DNA from: JACVRW01 sp963803245
Lineage (GTDB): Bacteria; Actinomycetota; Thermoleophilia; Solirubrobacterales; Thermoleophilaceae
Reading direction: 5' to 3'
Length of the DNA: 64,000 nucleotides
NCBI GenBank assembly: GCA_963803245.1
Contig: CAWDLI010000011.1
Location: forward strand, 62,001 to 126,000
The notes below the pieces were generated by a model. It ran no database searches, was not told the DNA's origin, and was given only the letters and a program-made list of their open reading frames with translations. Of the stretch, positions 1 through 7,663 are shown in pieces. Position numbers and translations under genes: made by a program. Position 1 is the stretch's first letter, and every line of letters starts with the position of its first letter.

Positions 1-905
1 TAGAGAGCCTCGATCGTCAGGCTCGAGTCGCGGATCCAGGAGAAGCGGTAGTCCCAGTTGCGCTCGCCGCCCACGGTCTCCGGCAGGGAGGTGGTCGGGG
101 CCGCCACGATCGCCCCGGTCGGGCGGTAGCTGAGCCCCTTCAGAACGCGCGAGCTGAGCCGCACGAGCTCGCGGTGCGGTCCCTCGTAGATGTCGTGCTC
201 CGCCTCCCAGGACCGCCAGCCCTCCACGGTGTCGTCGATCCGCTCGCGGACCCGGTCGGCCGGCGTGGGCTCCGCACCCGCGCGCTGCTCGGGCGCCGCC
301 CAGCGCAGCGAGAATCCCTGAGACTCGCCCTCGGCGAGCGTGAACGAGGCCCGGATGGTCGAGTCCTCCACCTGGAGGTCCACGGCGGCGCCGAGCGCGA
401 CGCGTCCGGTGCCGAAGGTCCGGGCGCCGCTCGGCTCGAGCCGAACGAGTGGCATGACGAGCCCGTACTGTGGGCGGGGGGCGAGCTCCATCGCGAGCTC
501 GACGCTGCCGCTCACGGCCTCAATGGAGCGCAGCAGCTCGTGTGGGGCGTCGTGACCCAGGTCGTGCCCGCGCTGCCCGTCGGCGAACGCCATCGCGTCC
601 GTCAGGCGGACGGTCCCGCCGTCGGTCTCGAAGATGGTCTCCACCACCAGGGTCCCGGGCAGGTAGCGGCGCTCGGCCGTGAACTCGCCGGCGGGCCTGA
701 TGGACCAGTGCCCGGCGTCCGGATCGAGGATGCGGGTGAACACCGCGTCGCTGTCATAGCGCGGAAGGCAGAGCCAGTCGACCGAGCCCGAGCGGTCCAC
801 GAGGGCCGCCGAGTTGCAGTCGGCGAGCAGCCCGTAGTCGGCGATCGGCGTGGACTCGCGACTCGAGACAGCGTGGTCGTGGGCTTCGGTCGAGACGGTG
901 CTCAT
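1..905 (-). CDS. GH15 family trehalase/glucoamylase-like protein (N-terminal part, runs off left edge)
   Basis: About 301 N-terminal residues are visible; the C-terminal catalytic part lies outside the window. The opening IADYGLLADCNSAALVDRSG and the following SVDWLCLPRYDSDAVF are the typical N-terminal beta-sandwich signature of actinobacterial GH15 enzymes (trehalases or glucoamylases). Near residue 290 the text ERNWDYRFSWIRDSS marks entry into the alpha/alpha-barrel catalytic domain. Known family members hydrolyse trehalose or alpha-1,4-glucans in the cytoplasm; which substrate applies cannot be told without the active-site half. The ATG at 905 is chosen because the conserved block begins about 20 residues later. 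The gene is divergent from the zinc-finger gene at 1032. Confidence 0.87.
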   Translation of the reverse strand, partial: MSTVSTEAHDHAVSSRESTPIADYGLLADCNSAALVDRSGSVDWLCLPRYDSDAVFTRILDPDAGHWSIRPAGEFTAERRYLPGTLVVETIFETDGGTVRLTDAMAFADGQRGHDLGHDAPHELLRSIEAVSGSVELAMELAPRPQYGLVMPLVRLEPSGARTFGTGRVALGAAVDLQVEDSTIRASFTLAEGESQGFSLRWAAPEQRAGAEPTPADRVRERIDDTVEGWRSWEAEHDIYEGPHRELVRLSSRVLKGLSYRPTGAIVAAPTTSLPETVGGERNWDYRFSWIRDSSLTIEAL

Positions 906-953
906 GCGCGTACCTCCGGATCGAGTTAGGCCTCAGTCATCGGTCGCAGGTCT

Positions 954-1003
954 GGCGTTACGGTGATTACCAGACAGGCGGTGGCCGGAGTGCGTGTAAC
1001 GCC
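954..1003. promoter_or_regulatory. 8-bp inverted repeat in divergent promoter region
   Basis: GGCGTTAC at 954-961 and GTAACGCC at 996-1003 form perfect inverted arms 34 bases apart, between the divergent GH15 gene and the zinc-finger/redox pair. This could be a regulator site or DNA-loop arms controlling either side. No regulator is identified. Confidence 0.35.
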
Positions 1004-1031
1004 TCACGCCCTCTGGGAGACTCGCCAATGA

Positions 1032-1298
1032 ATGCCCGTGCCAGACCCGCTCCAGCTCGACGAGATGCCCTGCAAGGAGCTCGTGGAGGTGATCAGCGAT
1101 TACCTCGAGGGCACCCTGCCCGCCCGCGACCGGTCGCGGTTCGACGCTCACCTCGAGGAATGCCCCTACTGCGTGAACTACCTCGAGCAGATGCGCGACA
1201 CGATTGCGACGCTCGGCGAGCTGCGCGAGGATTCCCTCCCCCCGGACATGCGCAGGGGCTTGCTCGAGGCCTTCCGCGGCTGGCGCAAGGACCGCTAG
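1032..1298 (+). CDS. Zinc-finger (zf-HC2) anti-sigma-factor-like protein, 88 aa
   Basis: A short acidic soluble protein with the HLEECPYC segment (His-x3-Cys-x2-Cys) that defines the zinc-binding anti-sigma (ZAS/zf-HC2) fold, preceded by a helix containing the upstream Cys (PCKELVEVISDYLEG). Known members bind ECF sigma factors and often release them on thiol oxidation or zinc loss. No sigma-factor gene lies next to it, so its partner is unknown. The next gene, 16 bases downstream, encodes a peroxiredoxin-like protein, which suggests a redox-sensing pair (inference). The ATG at 1032 is used; an ATG at 1028 is in another frame. Confidence 0.78.
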   Translation: MPVPDPLQLDEMPCKELVEVISDYLEGTLPARDRSRFDAHLEECPYCVNYLEQMRDTIATLGELREDSLPPDMRRGLLEAFRGWRKDR

Positions 1299-1314
1299 CC
1301 GCGTAGGGGCAGGC

Positions 1315-1818
1315 ATGGACCTCTCCCCCGGCCGGCCCTTCCCCGACCTCGACCTGCGGGACCACACCGGGCGCGCACGCAGGCTCGCGGAGCTCGCCGG
1401 CGGGGACCCGCTGGCGCTCTTCACCTCTCGCGGGTGGTGGTGCCCCAAGGAGCAGCGCTACATGCGCGAGCTCTGCCGCATCCAGTCGGAGTTCGAGGTC
1501 GCGTACGCCCGCATCGTGGTGGTCTCGACCGACCCTCCGGAGGTGCAGTCGGCCTTCCGCGCCGGGCTCGGCGCGCGCTTCACCTTCCTGTCGGACGCAG
1601 ACCGAAGCTGGCTGCCGAGGCTCGACCTCCTGGAGGCCACCGATACGGTCCACCAGCCGTACCGCCCCATGACCTTCACACTCCGCCCCGACCTCACGAT
1701 CCACGCGGCCTACAACGGCTACTGGTACTGGGGGCGGGCGACGATGGAGGAGCTGAGGCGGGACATGCGCCAGGTCAGCATCGACGTGCGGCCCGACTGG
1801 GAGCCGCCCGCCGCGTAA
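1315..1818 (+). CDS. Peroxiredoxin-like (AhpC/TSA-type) redoxin, 167 aa
   Basis: Thioredoxin-fold protein with the pattern GRPFPDLDLRDHTGR (residues 5-19), typical of the AhpC/TSA N-terminus, followed by LFTSRGWWCPKEQRYMREL. The single Cys of WWCP sits where the peroxidatic or redox Cys lies in the peroxiredoxin-like family whose members read WCPYC; here the second Cys is replaced (CPKE). The second Cys visible is in REL-C near residue 58. It probably reduces peroxides or disulfides with an external thiol. It follows the anti-sigma-like gene closely, so co-transcription is likely. The earliest clean ATG (1315) leaves a short ribosome-binding gap. Confidence 0.75.
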   Translation: MDLSPGRPFPDLDLRDHTGRARRLAELAGGDPLALFTSRGWWCPKEQRYMRELCRIQSEFEVAYARIVVVSTDPPEVQSAFRAGLGARFTFLSDADRSWLPRLDLLEATDTVHQPYRPMTFTLRPDLTIHAAYNGYWYWGRATMEELRRDMRQVSIDVRPDWEPPAA

Positions 1819-1847
1819 CGGCCCGTTCGCACGTGCGACTGAAACCC

Positions 1848-2507
1848 ATGGAATCCAGAATGGAGCGATCGAGGAAGACCCGCTTGCGCTGGCTCGCGGC
1901 ACCGCTCGCGGCGGCGCTCTTCGTGCTCGGCGTGTGGGTGGCCGGTGGCGTGATCACGGACTCCTTCAAGGTGAGCATGGCCCTGACCGCTCTCTGGGGG
2001 GCGCTCTTCGGCGCCTCATGCCTGGCCATCGCCGTGAAGTCGCCGTCCCTGCGGGTGCCTGTGCTCGGCGGCTTCTTGGTCAGCGCGGTGGTGGTGGGCG
2101 GCTACCTTGGCCTGTCGACGCTGCGCGACCGCGTGGTGGATGAGCGGGTCGCGACGGCGCGGCCGGGCACCGGCAACGTGCGGCTGGCCGGCGGTAGCGT
2201 CGAGTCGCTCGAGCACGAGTCGAGCGGCCGGGCGACCGTGGTGCGGGTGCGGGGGGGCGAGCGCAAGCTCACGCTCACCCGCTTCTCCACGTCGGCCGGC
2301 CCGGACCTGCGCGTTCGCCTCGTCCCGGGCGACGGCTCCGACGGCGACGCCGACGGCGCGCGCGACCTCGGCGCGCTCAAGGGCAACAGAGGAAACCAGC
2401 AGTACGACATCCCCGCGGACATCGACCTGGGTCGCCACCGCAGCGTCCTGATCTGGTGTCGCGCCTTCAGCGCGGGGTTCGCGAAGGCGAGCCTGGCCCC
2501 GGCGTGA
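1848..2507 (+). CDS. Membrane-anchored DM13 domain protein, 219 aa
   Basis: Residues about 13-85 contain two or three hydrophobic segments (LAAPLAAALFVLGVWVAGGV, a second around ALTALWGALFGASCLAIAV and a third at PVLGGFLVSAVVVGGYLGL). The C-terminal 105 residues fit the DM13 domain: SGRATVVRV, LTRFSTSAGPDLRVRLVPG, and NQQYDIPADIDL ending in the conserved VLIWCRAFSAGFAKASL. DM13 domains have been proposed to act in electron transfer at the cell surface; the nearly invariant Cys (IWCR) is present. Known from family: extracytoplasmic location. Start ATG 1848; a second ATG at 1860 is equally possible. It overlaps the next gene by four bases (GTGA). Confidence 0.72.
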   Translation: MESRMERSRKTRLRWLAAPLAAALFVLGVWVAGGVITDSFKVSMALTALWGALFGASCLAIAVKSPSLRVPVLGGFLVSAVVVGGYLGLSTLRDRVVDERVATARPGTGNVRLAGGSVESLEHESSGRATVVRVRGGERKLTLTRFSTSAGPDLRVRLVPGDGSDGDADGARDLGALKGNRGNQQYDIPADIDLGRHRSVLIWCRAFSAGFAKASLAPA

Positions 2508-2956
2508 GTGCGCCGTTCGCCTACGTGACCTTTGACGGCGAGCGGCTTCGCGCCGGCCCGAAGGGCGAGGGCCGGCGCCTGCGAATCGACGCTCGCTGCC
2601 TGGCAGCCGAGCCGGTCCCGGGCGCGTACGCCCACGTGTGCGCCTCGTCCGAGCCGGACGCGGCCCTGCGCTTCGACGAGCCCGAGCTGCAGCAGGCGCG
2701 CAGGGACGCGCTTGCGTGGTGGGTTCCGCTGCTCGGAGCCGACCTCGTGTGCCTGACCACGTTCGCCCTCGACGCGAGCCGCTGCGCCGGGGCGATGACG
2801 GTGGCACGCGACCCGAGCCGCTTCGCCGACGACCCCTTCGCCCGCCTCTTTCCGGGCACGATCGTCGAGACCGACCTCTTCAGCGACGTCCCGTCGCCAC
2901 CGGGACCGGTGATCGAGCGCTACGCGGGCGCTCCTTGGCCGGGCGGCTCGTTCTGA
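2504..2956 (+). CDS. Uncharacterised protein, 150 aa, coupled to the DM13 gene
   Basis: The GTG at 2504 overlaps the stop of the DM13 gene (GTGA), which supports translational coupling. I do not recognise the family. The protein is soluble, with beta-rich text at the start (FAYVTFDGERLRAG) and a middle helix (PELQQARRDALAWWVPLLGADLVCLTTFALD). No catalytic motif or signal peptide is visible. An upstream ATG at 2456 in the same frame would overlap the DM13 gene by 52 bases and is less likely. Confidence 0.55.
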   Translation: MSAPFAYVTFDGERLRAGPKGEGRRLRIDARCLAAEPVPGAYAHVCASSEPDAALRFDEPELQQARRDALAWWVPLLGADLVCLTTFALDASRCAGAMTVARDPSRFADDPFARLFPGTIVETDLFSDVPSPPGPVIERYAGAPWPGGSF

Positions 2957-2959
2957 GGT

Positions 2960-3110
2960 GGCCGGGCGCGTCGTCGCCCTCAACGTCCACCTGGCGTCCA
3001 CGAGCCCCCAGATCCCCGGTGTGGCGCGAAACAGGAGCCGGTGCGGATTGGACCGATTTGCAGGGACATCTTCGTCTGGTGCCTCCACACGTACCCTGCT
3101 TCCGCACCTC
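2960..3110. other. Non-coding gap without a supported gene
   Basis: Between 2957 and 3110 no open frame in either direction looks like protein. The apparent minus-strand reading through this stretch is an artefact of the tRNA-like fragment that follows. Confidence 0.5.
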
Positions 3111-3161
3111 GGTCCACCACTGAAAATCGTGGTGTCGCCGGTTCGATTCCGGCCCTCGCCA
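3111..3161 (+). other. 3' half of a tRNA-like sequence (T-arm plus acceptor strand)
   Basis: A perfect T-arm is visible: GCCGG (3137-3141), loop TTCGATT, CCGGC (3149-3153), followed by CCTCGCC and A as a 3' acceptor strand with discriminator. Upstream, ACCAC/GTGGT flank TGAAAATC like an anticodon-arm remnant. The matching 5' acceptor strand (GGCGAGG) and D-arm are not found in the preceding 100 bases, so this is not a whole tRNA. Antisense translation gives GIEPATPRFSV, a string well known as a false protein annotated over such elements. It may be a partial tRNA duplicate left at an integration site, or a conserved tRNA-like element of unknown use. Confidence 0.5.
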
Positions 3162-3165
3162 TAGC

Positions 3166-3525
3166 GTGACCGACGACGAGTCCGCACGCCGTGCGCTCAT
3201 TGAGCTGCACCGGGAGCTGCTCGACGAGCAGCGCAAGGCGGCCGAGCGCTTCTCCGGCCGGATGAGCGCGAGCGAGACGCTCCAAGCCGCCACCGAGGAC
3301 CTCCGCTTCAGCTGGCTGACCACACTGAGCGAGCTGATCACCGAGCTCGACGAGGCGCGCGCCAAGGGCGACGAGGCGCGGCGCTCGGCCGCGCTGGCCC
3401 GCACGCGCGACCTGCTCGTGGAGCCGGACGCGACCACGGCGTTCGGCGCCCGCTACCTCCGCGCGCTGCAGGACCACCCGGCCGTCGTGTTCGCCCACCG
3501 CGACCTGGTGGCGGCCCTCACGTGA
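3166..3525 (+). CDS. Small helical protein of unknown function, 119 aa
   Basis: A charged, almost entirely alpha-helical protein with heptad-like stretches (RRALIELHRELLDEQRKAAERF and LSELITELDEARAKGDEARR). No known domain is recognised. It starts with GTG five bases after the tRNA-like fragment and its stop overlaps the start of the kinase-like gene at 3522 (GTGA), so the two are probably expressed together. It might be a partner or regulator of that protein (inference from coupling only). Confidence 0.6.
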   Translation: MTDDESARRALIELHRELLDEQRKAAERFSGRMSASETLQAATEDLRFSWLTTLSELITELDEARAKGDEARRSAALARTRDLLVEPDATTAFGARYLRALQDHPAVVFAHRDLVAALT

Positions 3526-4856
3526 CCCTCGAGGAGCTCGTACGCCAAGCGGTCGCGGACGGCAGCTGGGAGCAGCTGAGCGATCGCATCGACGACGGCT
3601 TCACCCTGCGCTCGAGCTCGCAGCTCGGACAGGTCGAGCTGTCGGGCCGCCAGGCGGTGGACCACCTCGAGCGGCCGGGGCCCGGCGAGCTGCTCAGCTG
3701 GGACTGCGACAGCTTCCCGACGGGGCTCGCGCTGACATTCGAGTGGCGGCGCACCGGCACGGAGGAGCACGATCGCCGGCGCTGGTACCTGCGCACGGAC
3801 GACGCGGGACGGCTCGTCGGCCTATGGAGCTACTCGGCTCGCCCGCAGGCCGACAGCTCGGCGCAGACCGACGTGCCCGCCGGCGTTCTGTCGGCCCTGG
3901 GCGCCGATGGATCGGCGACGGACATGGAGCACGGCGGCAACTCCGGGGCCGCGCTGCAACGGGTGCGTGTTGGCGAGGAGCTCCTCGTGCTCAAGCGCTC
4001 GGCGCCCGGGGCCGACTGGCTCGGGCGGGTCACCGCGGACGATGGACGGACCGGGCAGCTCTGGCAGCAGGGGGTCTTCGCCGAGGTCGCCGACCTCCTC
4101 GACACCGGGATCGTCGACGCCGTGCGGGACGACGGCGCGTGGTGGGTCGCGATGCGCGACGTCTCGCCGTGGCTGCTCGACTCCACCCGGACCCTCACAC
4201 GTGAGGAGGCGCGCTCCGTGCTCCTGGCGGCAGCCGGGCTGCATCACCGCTTCCGCGGCCGGCCGCCGGCCGGCTGCGCGACGCTCGAGGCCCGCATCGG
4301 GATGTCGGGCCGCGCGGTGGTGGAAGCCGAGCGTGACGGACCCGACCTCCTGCCCAAGCAGTTCGACCTGGCCTGGGAGGCGTTCTCCTCCGTCTGCCCG
4401 GCCGACGTGGCCGCGCCGGTGCTCGCGGCGGCGGCCGACGCGGGACCGCTCGCCCGCGCGCTGCGCGACGCCGCCCCGCTGACGCTGCTCCACGGCGACC
4501 TGCGCGACGACAACCTCGGCTTCCGCGACGGACAGCTCGTGCTGCTCGACTGGGACCTCGCCACGGCCGGCACGCCGACGGTCGAGTTCGCGTGGTTCCT
4601 GCTGCAGGACGCGTGGCGCGTGGACGCCACCCGCGATCAGCTGGAGGCGGACTTCGTCGAGGCCGAGGGCGACCTCGACGAGCGTGAGCTCGAGCTGGGC
4701 ATGTTCTCCGGCCTCGTCCAGTACGGCTGGGTGCTCGGGCACTCGGCGCTCGTGCACCCGGACCCGGTGGAGACGACCTGGGCCCACGAGGAGCTCGACT
4801 GGTGGGTCCCCAGGGTCAGAGCGGCCCTGGACCGGCTGGGCGGCGCACCGAGCTGA
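3522..4856 (+). CDS. Fusion of an NTF2/SnoaL-like domain with an aminoglycoside-phosphotransferase-like kinase domain, 444 aa
   Basis: Residues about 1-115 resemble an NTF2/SnoaL-type fold (LEELVRQAVADGSWEQLSDRI, then FEWRRTG and RWYLRTDDAGRLVGLWSY). Residues about 140-440 are an APH-type kinase: the catalytic loop LLHGDLRDDNLGF (His-Gly-Asp, Asn) near 325 and the metal-binding VLLDWDLA near 345. The family phosphorylates small molecules such as antibiotics, choline or sugars. The actual substrate is unknown. The N-lobe lysine is probably in ELLVLKRS near residue 155. The GTG start is coupled to the helical gene upstream. The domain pairing is unusual. Confidence 0.75.
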   Translation: MTLEELVRQAVADGSWEQLSDRIDDGFTLRSSSQLGQVELSGRQAVDHLERPGPGELLSWDCDSFPTGLALTFEWRRTGTEEHDRRRWYLRTDDAGRLVGLWSYSARPQADSSAQTDVPAGVLSALGADGSATDMEHGGNSGAALQRVRVGEELLVLKRSAPGADWLGRVTADDGRTGQLWQQGVFAEVADLLDTGIVDAVRDDGAWWVAMRDVSPWLLDSTRTLTREEARSVLLAAAGLHHRFRGRPPAGCATLEARIGMSGRAVVEAERDGPDLLPKQFDLAWEAFSSVCPADVAAPVLAAAADAGPLARALRDAAPLTLLHGDLRDDNLGFRDGQLVLLDWDLATAGTPTVEFAWFLLQDAWRVDATRDQLEADFVEAEGDLDERELELGMFSGLVQYGWVLGHSALVHPDPVETTWAHEELDWWVPRVRAALDRLGGAPS

Positions 4857-4860
4857 GCAG

Positions 4861-5080
4861 CTACCGCTCCGGCCACGAGACGTCCGACCTGACTCCGTCG
4901 CCGCCCTCGGGCTTCGGTCCGCCGATGGCGATCAGGCGGATCCCGTCGGGCCCCCTTCGACGAAGAGGCTGACGCCGAGGTCTCGCGAGCCCAGGTGCTT
5001 TCGCGCAAGCGCGCCTCGACTCCCTCCCCCTGAGCTGAGTCCTCGATATCGCGCAGATTCACTATCTCCCAGGCAGACAT
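4861..5080 (-). pseudogene. Decayed cupin-domain protein (core deleted, multiple frames)
   Basis: Three pieces of one protein are visible in three minus-strand frames: an N-terminus MSAWEIVNLRDIEDSA from the ATG at 5080, a middle ARKHLGSRDLGVSLF near 4965-5010, and a C-terminus GPDGIRLIAIGGPKPEGGDG ending VSWPER and a stop at 4861. Small actinobacterial cupins have this beginning and end, with a beta-barrel core containing the metal-binding His residues between them. Here the core, roughly 50-60 residues, is gone. The gene is therefore a true remnant, not just a sequencing frameshift. Confidence 0.68.
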
Positions 5081-5110
5081 GCTCCGCCTCTGTTCTTACA
5101 CGAACGGCAG

Positions 5111-7663
5111 CTACTCGGCGCGGAGCGCCTCCAGCACCTGCAGTCGCGAGCCACGACGCGCCGGAAGCACGGCCGCGAGCACGCCGACCACGATGGCGAG
5201 CAGGAGGAAGACGGCGAGCTGTCCGATCGGCGGCACGAAGCCCAGACCGAGGTCGCCCAGCGATTGGGTCACGAGGAAGGCGAACAGCAGCCCCACGGCG
5301 GTACCGAGCAGGCCGCCGATGACCGCGGTGATCACGCTCTCGTAGCGGACCATCCGCCGCACCTGGCCGGACGTGGCTCCGACGGCGCGGAGCAGCCCGA
5401 ACTCCTGCGTGCGCTCGTGGATCGACAGGAAGAGCGAGTTGGCGATCCCGAACAGTGAGATCACGACGCTCATCGCGAGCAGCGCGTAGAGGAGGTAGAC
5501 GAACTGGTCGAGCTGGGCGCTGACCGCGTCCGCGTAGTCCGCGCGCGACTCGACGGCAGTGGTCGGGAATGCCTCGAGCACAGCTTCGATGTGACGCTCG
5601 GCGGTGGCGGCCGGAACGCCCTCGCGGAGGTCGGCGAAGATGATCCACGGGTCGCGCGCGGCCGAGACCCGCGCGAACAGGGTGGCCGGGACGATCGAGC
5701 CCTGGAGCAGCTGTGGGTCTTGATAGATGCCGAGGACGCGCAGCCGGGCCCTGCCTCCAGAAGGTGTCTCGATCCGGTAGGAGTCGCCGACGCCGACGTG
5801 GTGGGCCTTGGCGAACTGCTCCTCGACGAGCGCGCTGTCGCCTCGCAGGCGCCCGATCACCGAGTCGTCGCCGCGTACCCAGTCGACGCTGTAGAGCCGC
5901 GCCAGGGCGGCGGGGTCGACGCCGTTGATGATGTCTGTGAGGACGCTCGAGCCCTTCCCGTCGACCTTGACCTGATCGATCAAGACGCTCGCCTCGGTCG
6001 CGACATCGGCGGAGCCGGCCACGGCGCGCCCGGCACCAGCGGGGATCGGGCCCATGGTCTCTGAGCGGACCACGAGGTCGGCGCTGACGACGCGGTTGAC
6101 GGTGTCGTCGAACGACGCCTTGATCCCGTTCGCGAAGACCGCGACGAAGACGACCAGCCCGAGCCCGACCATGAGGGCCGCGGCGGTCGTGGCGGTCCGG
6201 CCGGGGTTGCGCATCGCGTTCTCACGCGCAAGCAGTCCGGGCTCGGCGAACAGGCGCTGGAGCGGCCAGCCGATCGCGCCGGCGAGCGGGCGGACGAACC
6301 AGCGGGCGCTGAGCGCAACGCCGATGAAGAGCAGCACGACGCCGACCGCCATCACGGACAGCCGGCTGGCGGCGGGCCCCGAGCTGAAGAGGCCCGCGGC
6401 GAGCGTGCCCACGCCGGCCAGGGCGACGATGAACGCGATCGCGGGCGCCCAGCGCCGGCGGGGACCCGCAGTCTGCGCCGAACCCTGGAGCGCCTGCATC
6501 GGAGCGACACGGGTAGCGCGGCGAGCAGGGGCGAGCGCCGCGAGTTGCGTGACCCCGACACCTACCAGGAGCGCGACTGCAATCGTCCGCGGGGCAAGCT
6601 CCAGGCCACCGGTCGGGATCCCGAGCCCCACCGCCTCGAACAGCGACGCGAGCGCCTTGGCGAACACCAGCCCGAGCCCGAGCCCGAGGAGCGAGGCCGT
6701 AAGGCCCAGGAAGAGCGCCTCGAGCGCGACCGCTCCGAGCACCTGACGGCGAGTGGCGCCGAGCGTCCGCAGCAGCGCGAACTCGCGGGTGCGCTCGGCG
6801 ACCGTGATCGTGAAGGTGTTGAAGATGATGAATGCGCCCACCAGCAGCGCGGCGCCGGCGAAGGTGAGCAGCGCGGGCGTGAGGAAGCCGCCGATCTGGT
6901 CGTTGATCTCGGCGGCGTTCTCGTCGGCCGCGTCCTCGCCGGTGCGCACCTGCAACCCCTTCGGCACCACGGCGTGGATCCGGTCCGCGAGCTGCTCGGG
7001 GGCGACGGCGTCGGCGGCGGCCACGTTGATGGTGGTGACCTCCCCCTCACGGTCGAACCAGCGCTGGATGTCGGCGAGTGGCGCCGACACGACATCGGTG
7101 CCGCCGGCATCGGCGTTCCCGACTGTGTAGGAGCCGACGACGGTGACCGCGACGACGCCGTGGCGCGTGGCGATCCCAAGCCGGTCACCGGGTTCGAGCC
7201 CGTGCTTGTCGGCGGTGTCGCGCAGGAGCGCCACCTCGCCCGAGCGCTGCGGCATCCGGCCGCGCACGTTCGAGACCGGCTTGAACGGCTCGGAGGAGGC
7301 GGTCGCGATGATCGTTCCGCCACCACCTGTCGACTTCTTCAGCTTGCCGTCGATCACGAGCGCGCCGGCCGCCCATAGGTCGCCCTCGGCCTTGCGCACG
7401 CCGGGGACGGCGGCGATCGTGTCGATCAGGGACTCATTCAACGGCCGGGCTTCGCTGAACTGGCTGGTGAACGAGTCCTTGGGTGCCACCTCGACGTCCA
7501 CGCCGCTGTAGGTGGCGCGGGTCAGCTCGCTGAACCCGCTGCGGATCTGGTCGGTCAGCACGTAGGTGCCGGCGATCATCGCTACGCCCAGCAGCACCGC
7601 GACCGCTGTGAGCCCCGCGCGCAGCTTGCGCTGGCCGAGCTCCTTCAGCACCAGACCGATCAC
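5111..7663 (-). CDS. ABC transporter permease, FtsX/MacB type, 850 aa
   Basis: A large permease with the two-FtsX-domain layout: an N-terminal helix (LRAGLTAVAVLLGVAMIAGTYV), a large extracytoplasmic domain, an FtsX core of three helices near residues 260-380 (ALLTFAGAALLVGAFIIFNTFTI), a helix pair near 405-450, a second extracytoplasmic domain, and a final FtsX core (residues about 725-850, including TQEFGLLRAVGATSGQVRRM). The repeated text REFALLRTLGATRRQV and QEFGLLRAVGATSGQV is the hallmark. Known family members export lipoproteins, peptides or drugs, or transmit signals to envelope enzymes. The ATG overlaps the stop of the ATPase gene (ATGA, 7660-7663), which shows an operon. Confidence 0.92.
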   Translation of the reverse strand: MIGLVLKELGQRKLRAGLTAVAVLLGVAMIAGTYVLTDQIRSGFSELTRATYSGVDVEVAPKDSFTSQFSEARPLNESLIDTIAAVPGVRKAEGDLWAAGALVIDGKLKKSTGGGGTIIATASSEPFKPVSNVRGRMPQRSGEVALLRDTADKHGLEPGDRLGIATRHGVVAVTVVGSYTVGNADAGGTDVVSAPLADIQRWFDREGEVTTINVAAADAVAPEQLADRIHAVVPKGLQVRTGEDAADENAAEINDQIGGFLTPALLTFAGAALLVGAFIIFNTFTITVAERTREFALLRTLGATRRQVLGAVALEALFLGLTASLLGLGLGLVFAKALASLFEAVGLGIPTGGLELAPRTIAVALLVGVGVTQLAALAPARRATRVAPMQALQGSAQTAGPRRRWAPAIAFIVALAGVGTLAAGLFSSGPAASRLSVMAVGVVLLFIGVALSARWFVRPLAGAIGWPLQRLFAEPGLLARENAMRNPGRTATTAAALMVGLGLVVFVAVFANGIKASFDDTVNRVVSADLVVRSETMGPIPAGAGRAVAGSADVATEASVLIDQVKVDGKGSSVLTDIINGVDPAALARLYSVDWVRGDDSVIGRLRGDSALVEEQFAKAHHVGVGDSYRIETPSGGRARLRVLGIYQDPQLLQGSIVPATLFARVSAARDPWIIFADLREGVPAATAERHIEAVLEAFPTTAVESRADYADAVSAQLDQFVYLLYALLAMSVVISLFGIANSLFLSIHERTQEFGLLRAVGATSGQVRRMVRYESVITAVIGGLLGTAVGLLFAFLVTQSLGDLGLGFVPPIGQLAVFLLLAIVVGVLAAVLPARRGSRLQVLEALRAE

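Noticed and set aside
2980..3498. Minus-strand frame containing GIEPATPRFSV
   Set aside because: It is the antisense of the tRNA-like fragment plus the antisense of the gene at 3166; such frames are a known annotation artefact.
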